Shown: positions 34,693 through 43,336 of the stretch, piece after piece | How positions within the stretch are numbered: the first letter of the stretch is position 1 | Layout: each line of letters begins with the position of its first letter | NCBI RefSeq assembly: GCF_005280735.1 | Contig: NZ_CP040077.1 | Location: 2,418,001 to 2,482,000, forward strand | DNA from: Trinickia violacea | GTDB taxonomy: Bacteria > Pseudomonadota > Gammaproteobacteria > Burkholderiales > Burkholderiaceae | Reading direction: 5' to 3' | Length of the DNA stretch: 64,000 nucleotides | Notes under the pieces: generated by a model | Database searches by the model: none | The model's input: only the letters and a program-made list of their open reading frames with translations | What the model was told of the DNA's origin: nothing | Translations under genes and position numbers: made by a program

Positions 34693-34856
34693 CCCACCCG
34701 CTTCTTCGGTTCATTTTGGCTCGATTATCGCGGATCGGGCGCAAACCGACGGGAAGTATTGCACTTCCTCGGTCCTGTTACAGTCGCGAAACATCCGGAT
34801 TCGGGGTCGTTCAGGGCCAGCGCACGGTCATGCCACAGCCCGGCGCCAGGCCGCCT

Positions 34857-35211
34857 TTAGCGCGACGGCCACCTCCACGCCGGCAGGCCGAGGTCGATCG
34901 CGTAGCCGAACTCGTCGCCGGCGAAGCCGAGCTTGAGGCTCACCGGGTCCATGCGGACCGTCCCCTGGACCGGCTGGTCGCCCGCCAGCATCGCGCTCGG
35001 GGCCGGCCCACAGCGTCGATTGCAAGCCGCCTTCGCGCGCCAGCGACGGGATCACCCCGCCCTGCGCCGTCTCGGCCAACAGACGCAGCGCGCGGTACAC
35101 GCTCGATTTGCCGCTGCCGTTCGGTCCGGTTACGACGTTCAAGCCGCCAAGCGGGATCAGCAGATGGCGCAATGAACGGTAATTGGCGATGGCCAGCGTC
35201 GTCAGCATCAT
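34857..35211 (-). pseudogene. AAA ATPase (RecF/SMC-like) with internal deletion and frameshift
   Basis: The minus strand begins MMLTTLAIANYRSLRHLLIP and has an intact Walker A GPNGSGKSSVYRAL, as in the AAA family ATPases of about 380 residues common in Proteobacteria. After GPERDA the frame shifts by one and continues as AMLAGDQPVQGTVR...GFAGDEFGYAIDLG, then jumps to LPAWRWPSR and a stop at 34857. That ending resembles the C-terminus of full-length family members, so about 260 internal residues (Walker B and signature region) seem deleted. It starts 11 bp after the otsA stop. Confidence 0.75.
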
Positions 35212-35222
35212 GCGGCGGGTTT

Positions 35223-36665
35223 TTAGCTCTGGTTGTCCGTGCCGCGCGCCGCGGGCGGCGTCGGCTGCGGCGCCGGTTCTGAAATCGGCGGCACGCCGCG
35301 CAAATCGGCGAGAAACGCGTCGCGCCAGACGCCGAGATTGTTTTCGCGCAATACCGCCATGCTGGCCTGATGGCGGCGCTTTCTCTCGGCGAGCGGCATC
35401 GACAGCGCGCGCTGCAGCGCCTCGGACATGCCCGTGATGTCGTGCGGATTGACGAGCAGCGCGGACGTCAGCTCGTCGGCCGCGCCCGCGAAGCAGGACA
35501 GCACGAGCACGCCGGGGTCGTCCGGATTCTGCGCGGCGACGTACTCTTTCGCGACGAGGTTCATGCCGTCGCGCAGCGGCGTGACGAAGCCGACCTGCGA
35601 CTCGCGAAAGAGCGACATCAGCTTCAGGCGGTCGTAGCGCTGGTTCAGGTAGCGGATCGCCGTGTAGTCGAGGCCCGAATAGCGGCCGTTGATGCGCCCG
35701 GCTTCGTACTCGAGGTGCTGACGGATCTGCTGGTAGGTGTCGACATCCGAGCGCGTCGGCGGCGCGATCTGCACGAGCGTCACGTTGCCGCGCCACTCTG
35801 GCGCCTTCTCTAGCAACTGCTCGAACGCGCGAAAGCGCTCGACAAGGCCCTTCGAATAGTCGAGCCGGTCGACGCTCATGATGAGCTTGCGTCCTTCGAG
35901 GCTTTCCTTGAGCTCCAGCACATGCTGGCGGCTTTCGTAGCGCTCCGCCTGCTCGGCGATCTCGTCGGGAAACACGCCGATCCGGTAGACGCCGGTGCGC
36001 AGGGTCCGGCCGAACGCCTCGACCTGCCCGCCCGGCCCCACCGTGCCGCGCACATGCCGGACGATGTAATCGTGAAAGGCCGTCTGATCGGTTGCCGTCT
36101 GAAAGCCCAGCAAGTCGTAGCAGCACAGCGACTTCACGAGCTCTTCGTGAGGCGGCACGTTGAGCAGGATCTGCGGCGACGGAAACGGGATATGCAGGAA
36201 AAAACCCAGCCGATTGCCGACACCTTGCTGGCGCAGCGCCTCGGCAAACGGAATCAGGTGGTAGTCGTGGACCCAGACGATGTCGTCGGGTTCGAGCAGC
36301 TTGATGAGCTTGTGCGCGAGCCACGCATTGACGCGCCGGTAGCCCGCATACTCGTCGCGCTCGTAGACGGCGAGATCGTTGCGATAGTGGAACACCGGCC
36401 ACAGCATCGCGTTCGAAAAGCCGCGGTAGTACTGGTCGTAGTCGCGGCGCGGCAGGCCGACCGTGGCGAAGGTCACCGCGCCGTCCACTTCGAGGTTCGG
36501 TCCGGCATTCGCGACCGCCTCGCTGACGACGTCCCCGCTCCAGCCAAACCAGACGCCGCCCATGTCCTTCAACGCGCCGAATACGGCGACCGCGAGGCCG
36601 CCCGCCGAGCCCTTGGTTTCCGTCGGCGTTGCCACACGGTTGGAGACCACCACCAAGCGGCTCAT
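35223..36665 (-). CDS. otsA: Trehalose-6-phosphate synthase OtsA
   Basis: A 480-residue GT20 enzyme joining UDP-glucose (or another NDP-glucose) and glucose-6-phosphate to trehalose-6-phosphate. Signatures: SNRVATPTETKGSAGGLAVA at the N-terminus, VWVHDYHLIPFAEALR, HIPFPSPQIL, VDRLDYSKGLVER and RDGMNLVAKEYVA. The C-terminal 25 residues are Pro-rich and variable. No phosphatase otsB is seen in this window, so trehalose completion needs a gene elsewhere. It would protect against osmotic and drying stress in the cytosol. Confidence 0.95.
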   Translation of the reverse strand: MSRLVVVSNRVATPTETKGSAGGLAVAVFGALKDMGGVWFGWSGDVVSEAVANAGPNLEVDGAVTFATVGLPRRDYDQYYRGFSNAMLWPVFHYRNDLAVYERDEYAGYRRVNAWLAHKLIKLLEPDDIVWVHDYHLIPFAEALRQQGVGNRLGFFLHIPFPSPQILLNVPPHEELVKSLCCYDLLGFQTATDQTAFHDYIVRHVRGTVGPGGQVEAFGRTLRTGVYRIGVFPDEIAEQAERYESRQHVLELKESLEGRKLIMSVDRLDYSKGLVERFRAFEQLLEKAPEWRGNVTLVQIAPPTRSDVDTYQQIRQHLEYEAGRINGRYSGLDYTAIRYLNQRYDRLKLMSLFRESQVGFVTPLRDGMNLVAKEYVAAQNPDDPGVLVLSCFAGAADELTSALLVNPHDITGMSEALQRALSMPLAERKRRHQASMAVLRENNLGVWRDAFLADLRGVPPISEPAPQPTPPAARGTDNQS

Positions 36666-36682
36666 GGCGTCATCGGTTCAGC

Positions 36683-37039
36683 TCATTCGTTCGGCTTGCA
36701 CGGGAACGCCTTGCCAAGCCCAAGCGCGATCACCGTGCTCGCGTTGTAGTTCACGGAGTTCGGATTTTCGGCGACGTATTTGCGCACCGCATCGGTCATC
36801 TGCTGCGTGCGCGTGTCCGGCGGCAGGCAGAAATACTGGCCGACGCGCGGTCCGGTGGTACCGCCGATGGCGTCGATCGTGTTGTACACGCCGTCTGCGG
36901 CGCCTTCGATATAGGCTGCGCACGCGCTGCGCGATGCAACGTCGGTCCTCGTGCACAGCTTGTTGAGGTCGCCTCCCGTGAACGCGGCTGCCGTCAGCGG
37001 CACGGCCAGCGCGCCGGCGCATATCAAAGCCCGCAGCAT
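36683..37039 (-). CDS. Rap1a/Tai-type small periplasmic protein
   Basis: A 118-residue secreted protein with a signal peptide of about 19 residues (MLRALICAGALAVPLTAAA). The mature part has four cysteines and the pattern GGDLNKLCT...SACAAYIEGAADGVYN...YFCLPPD, characteristic of the Rap1a/Tai immunity family. In Serratia, Rap proteins protect against the type VI amidase effectors Ssp. Many homologues are orphans, and no cognate amidase is in this window. It lies 17 bp from the otsA start on the same strand, but sits upstream of it, so it may be cotranscribed with otsA. Confidence 0.8.
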   Translation of the reverse strand: MLRALICAGALAVPLTAAAFTGGDLNKLCTRTDVASRSACAAYIEGAADGVYNTIDAIGGTTGPRVGQYFCLPPDTRTQQMTDAVRKYVAENPNSVNYNASTVIALGLGKAFPCKPNE

Positions 37040-37144
37040 GGTTTTCCTTTCATTTGAGCGGTGTATTGCGGTGTGGGGATCGGCGCGCTTTGTCGGTCCA
37101 GGCGCCGATTCAGTGAGCGCGGCGAGCGCCGCGCTGCAACTTCG

Positions 37145-37924
37145 TTATTTTGCACTGTTTTGTGACGGGGCAGAGGCTCCGGACGGGGTCGTCTGCATGT
37201 TCTGCAGCCGCGCCGCCAAGCCCTCGGCCACGTCCTTCGCGTGATATTGCTTCGCGAAATCGAGCGCGGTCAGGCCGAGCTGATTCTTGACGGTCGGATC
37301 GGCGCCCCCGTCGAGCAGCACCTTGACGGTCGTGATGTGGTTGCCGCGCGCGGCCATCATCAGCGGCGTCGTGCCGTTCGGCGAGCCGGCGTCGATGTAG
37401 GCCGAGTGGTCGATCAGGAGCTGCACGACCTCGTCCTGGCCGTTCGTCGCCGCGTAGTGCAACGGCGCCCAGCCCTTCTTGTTGACCTCGGCGCCCTTGC
37501 TGATCAGAAGCTTGACGAGGTCCACGTCGCCGTTCAGCGCGGCGAGCATCATCGCGTTCTCGCCGGCCGAGTCGAGCTTTTCGAGGTCCGTCTTCGGGTT
37601 CGCGATCAGTGCGGCGGCGACGTTGTCGGATTTTTCGCGCGCGGCGATCACGAGGATCGGCATGCCGTATTGGTCGACGAGGTTCGGGTCCATGCCGTTC
37701 GCGAGCTGCTTGTTGACTTCGCTGACGTCGTCGAACTTGACCGCCTTGATCATCGTATCGGTCGGCGTCGCAAACGCGTTCGGTGACGCGAGCGCCGCGC
37801 ACATCAGGCCGCCCGCGAGCGCGAGCGTCAGGCGTCCGGCGCGGCGGCCGATCCCAGGGCGCCGCGCGCCCGAGCGGTTCGAAAGGGTGGCGACAGCGTG
37901 CGATTCAGTCGTGATATTTTTCAT
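37145..37924 (-). CDS. Periplasmic ankyrin-repeat protein
   Basis: A 259-residue protein with a long signal-type N-terminus (hydrophobic about 31-52, ending SPNAFA). At least five ankyrin repeats follow; clear ones are GWAPLHYAATNGQDEVVQLL and GTTPLMMAARGNHITTVKVL. The tail is Ser/Gln-rich. Ankyrin repeats mediate protein binding. Exported ones in Proteobacteria are linked to oxidative-stress resistance or toxin immunity, but nothing here proves either. It lies upstream of the Rap1a/Tai gene on the same strand with a 105-bp gap. Confidence 0.88.
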   Translation of the reverse strand: MKNITTESHAVATLSNRSGARRPGIGRRAGRLTLALAGGLMCAALASPNAFATPTDTMIKAVKFDDVSEVNKQLANGMDPNLVDQYGMPILVIAAREKSDNVAAALIANPKTDLEKLDSAGENAMMLAALNGDVDLVKLLISKGAEVNKKGWAPLHYAATNGQDEVVQLLIDHSAYIDAGSPNGTTPLMMAARGNHITTVKVLLDGGADPTVKNQLGLTALDFAKQYHAKDVAEGLAARLQNMQTTPSGASAPSQNSAK

Positions 37925-37975
37925 GTTAAACTTTAATTTCCTTCCCCAATGCTTTGATAATAATGGCGTTTTCGA

Positions 37976-38767
37976 TCAAGCTGCGGCGGGCGCCGCGCGC
38001 TTGATCAGGCGGAAGAAGTTCTGCGTCGTGGCAGCCGCCAGCTCCGCTTCCGGCATCTCGCGCTGCTGCGCGATGAAGCGTCCGACATAACTTACGTACG
38101 CAGGTTCATTGGGTTTGCCGCGATATGGCACCGGCGCCAGGTACGGTGAGTCTGTTTCGATCAAAAGACGCTCGAGCGGCACGCGCCGCGCGACGTCCTG
38201 CACATCGGTCGCGTTCTTGAACGTGACGATGCCCGACAGCGAAATGTAAAAATTCTGCGCGAGCGCGCGCTCGGCAATCGCCCACGGCTCAGTGAAGCAA
38301 TGCATCACGCCGCCCGGCACGCCCGCGCGTTCCTCTTCCATGATCCGCAGCGTGTCGTCGGCCGAAGAACGCGTATGGACGATGAGCGGCTTCATCGTCG
38401 CGTGCGCAGCGCGGATGTGAGTGCGAAAGCGCTCGCGCTGCCACTCCATGTCGTCGATCGTGCGGCCTTCGAGGCGGTAGTAGTCGAGACCGGTTTCGCC
38501 GATCGCGACGACCTTCGGATGCTCGGCCAGCTCCACCAGCTCGGCGACGCTCGGCTCTTTCGCATCCTCGTGATCGGGATGCACGCCGACCGACGCAAAC
38601 ACGTTGTCATACGAACGTGCGATATCGAGCACCGCCGGCAGCGTCTCCAGATCGACCGACACGCACAGCGCATGCGTGACCGAGTGCGCGCGCATGTTTT
38701 CGAGCACTTGGGGCAGGCGGTCGCCGAGACCTTCGAAGTTGATGTGGCAGTGCGAATCGACAAACAT
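37976..38767 (-). CDS. tatD: TatD-family metal-dependent hydrolase/DNase
   Basis: A 263-residue TIM-barrel metallohydrolase starting MFVDSHCHINFEGLGD; H6 and H8 begin the metal site, followed by IGETGLDYYRLEG, a conserved H in LIVHTRSS and the acid in LLIETDSPYLAP. Family members are 3'-5' DNases or phosphodiesterases in the cytosol. It most resembles the YcfH branch, which in many Proteobacteria follows holB, and here holB is nearby upstream on the same strand. Confidence 0.93.
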   Translation of the reverse strand: MFVDSHCHINFEGLGDRLPQVLENMRAHSVTHALCVSVDLETLPAVLDIARSYDNVFASVGVHPDHEDAKEPSVAELVELAEHPKVVAIGETGLDYYRLEGRTIDDMEWQRERFRTHIRAAHATMKPLIVHTRSSADDTLRIMEEERAGVPGGVMHCFTEPWAIAERALAQNFYISLSGIVTFKNATDVQDVARRVPLERLLIETDSPYLAPVPYRGKPNEPAYVSYVGRFIAQQREMPEAELAAATTQNFFRLIKRAAPAAA

Positions 38768-38839
38768 CGTGGGTTCCTGTGCTGCGTAAGGATGAGACTG
38801 CGGGATGAGACTACGTGGCGCGCGCTTCGAACAAGAGGG

Positions 38840-39358
38840 TCAGACCGCCGCCGCTTTGCCGTCCGCCAGCCGCCGCCCGAGGATCACAAGATCGCGCTCG
38901 ACGCCATCGAGCACCGCCACACGCGGCAGGCGCCCCCACTCGTCGAAGCCGAAATGGCGAAAGAGCGCAAGGCTTGGCGCATTGTGGCCGAAGATGAAGC
39001 CGAGCACCGTATCGATGGAAAGGCTCGGGGCCACATCGAGCGCCGCGACGAGCAGCTTCTTGCCGAGTCCCTTGCCGCGCGCGCTCTCATCCAGATAGAT
39101 GCTCACTTCGGCCGTGCGCGAGTAGGCGGGCCGCCCGTAGAAATCGGAGAAGCTGAGCCACGCGATCACCCGCCCCGCCTCTTCGACGACCCACAGCGGG
39201 CGCGCTTGCGGCCCATGCGCGTGAAACCATGCTGCGCGGCTTTCGACCGAGACCGGTTCGAGATCGGCCGTCACTTGGCGTCCCGCCACGGTCGAATTGT
39301 AGATGGCGACGATTGCGGGCAAATCGTCGAGCGTGGCGTCGCGGTAGAAATGGCTCAT
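38840..39358 (-). CDS. GNAT N-acetyltransferase (Pat-like)
   Basis: A 172-residue acetyltransferase. The acetyl-CoA loop is SARGKGLGKKLLVAALD and the opening YRDATLDDLPAIVAIYNSTV matches the group annotated as phosphinothricin N-acetyltransferase. Most such proteins acetylate methionine derivatives or other small amines; the real substrate is unknown. It lies between holB and tatD on the same strand, with gaps of 91 and 72 bp, so it may be part of that transcript. Confidence 0.85.
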   Translation of the reverse strand: MSHFYRDATLDDLPAIVAIYNSTVAGRQVTADLEPVSVESRAAWFHAHGPQARPLWVVEEAGRVIAWLSFSDFYGRPAYSRTAEVSIYLDESARGKGLGKKLLVAALDVAPSLSIDTVLGFIFGHNAPSLALFRHFGFDEWGRLPRVAVLDGVERDLVILGRRLADGKAAAV

Positions 39359-39449
39359 GGGAATCGGTTCTGAAAAAGGAACGAGGACGGCGGCCTTGCT
39401 GCTTCAAGCGACCGGCGACTCAGCCGGCCTCGGCCGGCTGTCAGGCACG

Positions 39450-40481
39450 TCATACAAACAGCTCGCGGTAGCCGATAAACAGCTCTTCGAAGACAAGGCG
39501 CGCGTTCAGCGGATGGTTCTCGACCGCGCGCTGACGCGTGACCGTCCGCATGAAACGCGCGAACGCGTTCGCATCGACCTGCGCCGAGCAGCGCGCGAGC
39601 GCGGCCGACGCCGCCGGGAAATAGCGCGGCGAGCCCGCCGTGCGTTCGGCGAGCAAATCGTAGAGCCAGCGCTGCATCCAGCCGATCACGACCGGCACCG
39701 GCAGCTTTTGCAGCGTCTCGCCGCACGCGAAGGCGTCGCAATCGGCACCTGCGGCGAGCTGCTTCAAGGTCCAGTCGCGCAGCACGCGGTTTTCGTCGGC
39801 GGCGAGCGCCAGCGCCGCGAGCGGCGCACCGCCCGCTTCGGCGAGAAGCGCCGCCGCGTCTTCGATGCCTTGCGCCGAGAGCCATTGCACGGCCGCCTCG
39901 GGAGCCGGCGTCGACATCGGCCATTGACGGCAACGGCTCACGATCGTCGGCAGCAGCCGGTCGACGCGTGCCGACACCATCAGGAACACGACCCCGGCGG
40001 GCGGCTCCTCCAGCGTCTTCAGCAGCGCGTTCGACGCCGCGACGTTGAGCGCTTCGGCCGGATACACGACGACCACCCGCGCCCCGCCGCGATGCGAACC
40101 GACGCCGACGAAATCGAGCAGTGCACGCACCTGCTCGATCTTGATCTCCTTGCTCGGCGTCTTGGTCTTCTTGCCGTCGTCGGCATCCGCTTTTTCGTCA
40201 GCGGCGGCCGCGGCAGCCGGGCCCGCCTCGGCGGCCAGCGCTTCCGGCAGCAAGATCCGATAGTCGGGGTGATTGCCTTGCGCGAACCAGTTGCAGGCGA
40301 CGCACGCCCCGCAAGGCTCGCCATGTTGAGCAGGCGATTCGCACAAGAGCCCTTGCGCGAGATGTTGCGCGAAGCGCAGCTTGCCGATGCCGGCTTGGCC
40401 GTAGAGCAAGAGCGCATGCGGCCACTGCGCGCGCAGCTGTTGCAGGCGGTTCCAGTCGTCGGTTTGCCACGGGAAAATCAT
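39450..40481 (-). CDS. holB: DNA polymerase III delta' subunit HolB
   Basis: A 343-residue clamp-loader subunit starting MIFPWQTDDWNRLQ (ATG 40481). It has the modified P-loop GQAGIGK at 28-34, the zinc cluster with Cys residues in CESPAQHGEPCGACVAC, and the NALLKTLEEPP sensor-region motif. A charged Ala/Asp/Lys-rich insertion lies at about 85-110, common in Burkholderia. It opens the beta clamp with the other subunits of the loader. It directly follows tmk (49 bp), the standard pairing. Confidence 0.94.
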   Translation of the reverse strand: MIFPWQTDDWNRLQQLRAQWPHALLLYGQAGIGKLRFAQHLAQGLLCESPAQHGEPCGACVACNWFAQGNHPDYRILLPEALAAEAGPAAAAAADEKADADDGKKTKTPSKEIKIEQVRALLDFVGVGSHRGGARVVVVYPAEALNVAASNALLKTLEEPPAGVVFLMVSARVDRLLPTIVSRCRQWPMSTPAPEAAVQWLSAQGIEDAAALLAEAGGAPLAALALAADENRVLRDWTLKQLAAGADCDAFACGETLQKLPVPVVIGWMQRWLYDLLAERTAGSPRYFPAASAALARCSAQVDANAFARFMRTVTRQRAVENHPLNARLVFEELFIGYRELFV

Positions 40482-40530
40482 GTTGGGCTTTCGTTCGCTA
40501 GACGGTTGGTCGGGGGAATACGGCGGCGGA

Positions 40531-41157
40531 TCACGCCGCGAGGCTCGCGATGACGCCTTCGAGCGTCGCCTGGATGCGCGGAATGCTCTGCGTCGCGTCG
40601 ACGATCGCAAACCGGTGCGGCGCCTCTTCCGCGCGCCGCAGGTATTCGGCGCGCGTTCGCGTGAAGAACGCGTCCGTTTCACTCTCGAACTTGTCGGGCG
40701 CGCGCGCCGCGCCGCGCCGCTCGCTCGCGGTATCGGTCGGTACGTCGAACAGCACGGTCAAATCCGGACCGAAGCCGCCCTGCACCCAACGCTCGAGCGC
40801 TTCGAGCTTGTCTCGCGGCAAACCGCGGCCGCCGCCCTGGTACGCGAATGTCGCGTCGGTGAAGCGATCCGAGAGCACCCAGTCGCCGCGCGCGAGCGCC
40901 GGCTCGATCACTTGCGCCAGGTGTTCGCTGCGCGCCGCGAACATCAGCAGCGCCTCGGTCTCCAGATTCATCGGCTGATGCAGCAGGATCTCGCGCAGCG
41001 CTTCGCCAAGCGGCGTGCCGCCCGGCTCGCGTGTGACGACCACCGCGCGCCCCGAAGGTGCCAGCAACGCTTCGAGGCGCTTGCGAAACCAAGTCAGGTG
41101 CGTGGTCTTGCCCGCACCGTCGATGCCTTCGAACGTGATGAATTTCCCGCGCGTCAT
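40531..41157 (-). CDS. tmk: Thymidylate kinase
   Basis: A 208-residue enzyme phosphorylating dTMP to dTDP with ATP. Walker A is GIDGAGKT at 11-18; the substrate loop DRFTDATFAYQGGGRG and the Arg-rich LID near RRGAARAP are present. It is cytosolic and essential. It starts 3 bp after the mltG stop and precedes holB, giving the conserved mltG-tmk-holB order. Confidence 0.96.
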   Translation of the reverse strand: MTRGKFITFEGIDGAGKTTHLTWFRKRLEALLAPSGRAVVVTREPGGTPLGEALREILLHQPMNLETEALLMFAARSEHLAQVIEPALARGDWVLSDRFTDATFAYQGGGRGLPRDKLEALERWVQGGFGPDLTVLFDVPTDTASERRGAARAPDKFESETDAFFTRTRAEYLRRAEEAPHRFAIVDATQSIPRIQATLEGVIASLAA

Positions 41158-41160
41158 CGT

Positions 41161-42171
41161 TTACTGACCTCGAATGTATTTGTCGACGGCCTTGTTGTGG
41201 TCGTCGAGCGTGTCTGAGAATTGGCTGCTGCCGTCGCCGCGCGATACGAAGTAGAGCGCGCTGCTCGGCGCCGGATTCATCGCCGCCTGCAGCGAGGCGG
41301 CCCCCGGCAACGCGATCGGCGTCGGCGGCAGGCCGGCGCGCGTGTACGTATTGTAGGGAGTGTCGGTCTGCAGATCGCGCTTCTTCAAGTGGCCGGAATA
41401 CGCGTCGCCCATGCCATAGATCACCGTCGGATCGGTCTGCAACGGCATGCCGATGCGCAGCCGGTTGTCGAACACCGCCGCGACGAGCGGGCGGTCGCCC
41501 GCCTTGCCCGTTTCCTTTTCGATCAGCGACGCCATGATCAGCGCCTCATAAGGCGTCTTGTAAGGCAGCCCCGGCGCGCGCGCCGACCATGCCTCGGTCA
41601 AGCGCAGCTTCATGAGCTTGTAGGCGCGGCGGTAGATGTCGACGTCGCTCGTGTCCTTGTCGAACAGATACGTATCGGGAAAGAACAGACCGTCGGCGTT
41701 CGTCAGGCCCGTTTCGGTCGCGCCGATCGCCGCGAGCAGATCGGCATCGCTCATGCCCACGGTGTCGTGCTTGACGGCCGGGTTCGAGTCGATCTCGGCG
41801 CGCATGCGCTTGAACGACCAGCCTTCGATGATCGTCGCGACATACTCGTTGACGTCGCCGCGCACCATTTTTTGCAGCAGATCGTACGGCGTGATGCCGG
41901 TCTTGAATTCGTAGTTGCCCGATTTGAGCTCGCTTTGGAGGCCCAGGACGCGCGTCATCGCGATGAACAGCTCGGGCTCGACCGGCACGCCGCCGCGATT
42001 GAGCTGCAGCGTGACGCTGCGCACGGTGCTGTGCGGCTTGATCGTGACGTCGAGTTCGGGCTGTGCGAGCGTGAGCGGACTCACCGCCCAATGGTAGCCG
42101 CCGGCGGCGGCCGCGCCGGCAAGCACGACAACGGCTGCCCCGAAAACGAGGCATTTCTTCAGAAGGGACAT
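41161..42171 (-). CDS. mltG: Endolytic murein transglycosylase MltG
   Basis: A 336-residue inner-membrane enzyme with one N-terminal anchor (about 7-27) and a periplasmic catalytic domain. Signatures: TIIEGWSFKRM, GLFFPDTYLFDK, the active-site Glu in ASLIEKETGKAGDRPLV, and GMPLQTDPTVIYG. It cleaves nascent glycan strands and helps to terminate peptidoglycan chain growth. It is the first gene of mltG-tmk-holB and divergent from ygfZ with a 78-bp shared promoter region. Confidence 0.96.
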   Translation of the reverse strand: MSLLKKCLVFGAAVVVLAGAAAAGGYHWAVSPLTLAQPELDVTIKPHSTVRSVTLQLNRGGVPVEPELFIAMTRVLGLQSELKSGNYEFKTGITPYDLLQKMVRGDVNEYVATIIEGWSFKRMRAEIDSNPAVKHDTVGMSDADLLAAIGATETGLTNADGLFFPDTYLFDKDTSDVDIYRRAYKLMKLRLTEAWSARAPGLPYKTPYEALIMASLIEKETGKAGDRPLVAAVFDNRLRIGMPLQTDPTVIYGMGDAYSGHLKKRDLQTDTPYNTYTRAGLPPTPIALPGAASLQAAMNPAPSSALYFVSRGDGSSQFSDTLDDHNKAVDKYIRGQ

Positions 42172-42249
42172 GCGGAACGTGACTCAGGTGGACCTCATAT
42201 AATAACTGCTCGCCTACGCCAAAGTCAGGATTGACTGCTCACCGATTCC

Positions 42250-43326
42250 ATGAATGTCCCCAACGCTTCAGCGACACCCGCGCCGGCCGTGACGGCACCT
42301 AATGCGGCCAACCCGGCAGCGGCCGCTCCGTTGCCGCTCCTGCCCCGGCCTGCGGCCGCCGAATTCGAGGCAGTCCTCGAGCGCGGCGCCTACACGACGC
42401 TTACGCAGTTCGGCGTGATCGACGTGCACGGCGACGATGCCGCGAGCTTCCTGCATAGCCAGCTCACGAACGACGTCCAGCACCTCGATGCCGCCACGGC
42501 GCGCCTTGCCGGCTATTGCTCGGCGAAGGGACGCCTGCTCGCGTCGCTCCTGAGCTGGCGCACGGGCGACACGATTCGCCTCTTGATTTCGAAGGATCTG
42601 CAAGCGGCGGTGCAAAAGCGCCTGTCGATGTTCGTGCTGCGCGCGAAAGCCAAGCTCGCGGACGCGAGCGGGCAGCTGACGGTGGTCGGCCTTGCGGGCG
42701 ACGTCCGGAAAGCGCTGTCGCATGTTTTCGACGCGTTGCCTGATGCCGTGCACGTGCAAGTCGACGGCCCTGCGGGCTCGTTGATTCGCGTGCCCGATGC
42801 GGCCGGCCGCCCGCGCTATCTATGGATCGGGCCGCAGGCGGAAGTCGCCGCGCGCCTGCCCAAGCTGGAGGGCGCGCTGACGCCGGTGTCGCCTGCTGTT
42901 TGGGACTGGCTCGACATTCGCGCGGGTGAGCCGCGCATCACGCAGCCGGTGGTCGAGCAGTTCGTCCCGCAGATGGTCAACTTCGACGTGCTCGGCGGCG
43001 TGAATTTCCGCAAGGGCTGCTATCCGGGGCAAGAGATCGTCGCTCGCAGCCAGTACCGAGGCACGATCAAGCGGCGCATGGCGCTCGCGAACGTCGCCGG
43101 GGAGTTGGCCGAAGTCCGCGCGGGCAGCGAACTCTTTCACTCGGACGACCCGGGCCAGCCGTGCGGACAGATCGTCAATGCGGCATCGGCGCCCGAAGGC
43201 GGCGTCGATGCGCTCGTCGAGATCAAGCTCGCGGCGCTCGAAGGCGGCTCGGTGCATCTGGGCGCGGCCGAGGGCCCCGCGCTGCGTTTCCTGACATTGC
43301 CGTACTCGTTGCCGGCCGAAGTGTGA
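42250..43326 (+). CDS. ygfZ: Folate-binding Fe-S cluster protein YgfZ
   Basis: A 358-residue protein related to the GcvT aminomethyltransferase fold. The diagnostic motif KGCYPGQEIVAR, with its conserved Cys, lies in the C-terminal half, and VDVHGDDAASFLHSQLTNDV near the start. It supports folate-dependent assembly or repair of certain Fe-S enzymes such as MiaB. The N-terminal 35 residues are Ala/Pro-rich and likely disordered. It is divergent from mltG; the next gene starts 10 bp downstream. Confidence 0.94.
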   Translation: MNVPNASATPAPAVTAPNAANPAAAAPLPLLPRPAAAEFEAVLERGAYTTLTQFGVIDVHGDDAASFLHSQLTNDVQHLDAATARLAGYCSAKGRLLASLLSWRTGDTIRLLISKDLQAAVQKRLSMFVLRAKAKLADASGQLTVVGLAGDVRKALSHVFDALPDAVHVQVDGPAGSLIRVPDAAGRPRYLWIGPQAEVAARLPKLEGALTPVSPAVWDWLDIRAGEPRITQPVVEQFVPQMVNFDVLGGVNFRKGCYPGQEIVARSQYRGTIKRRMALANVAGELAEVRAGSELFHSDDPGQPCGQIVNAASAPEGGVDALVEIKLAALEGGSVHLGAAEGPALRFLTLPYSLPAEV

Positions 43327-43336
43327 GGTCGGCGCA

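Noticed and set aside
35212..36402. Long minus-strand frame continuing upstream from the ATPase remnant
   Set aside because: It is the out-of-frame shadow of otsA; only its 3' end (below 35212) holds the ATPase similarity.
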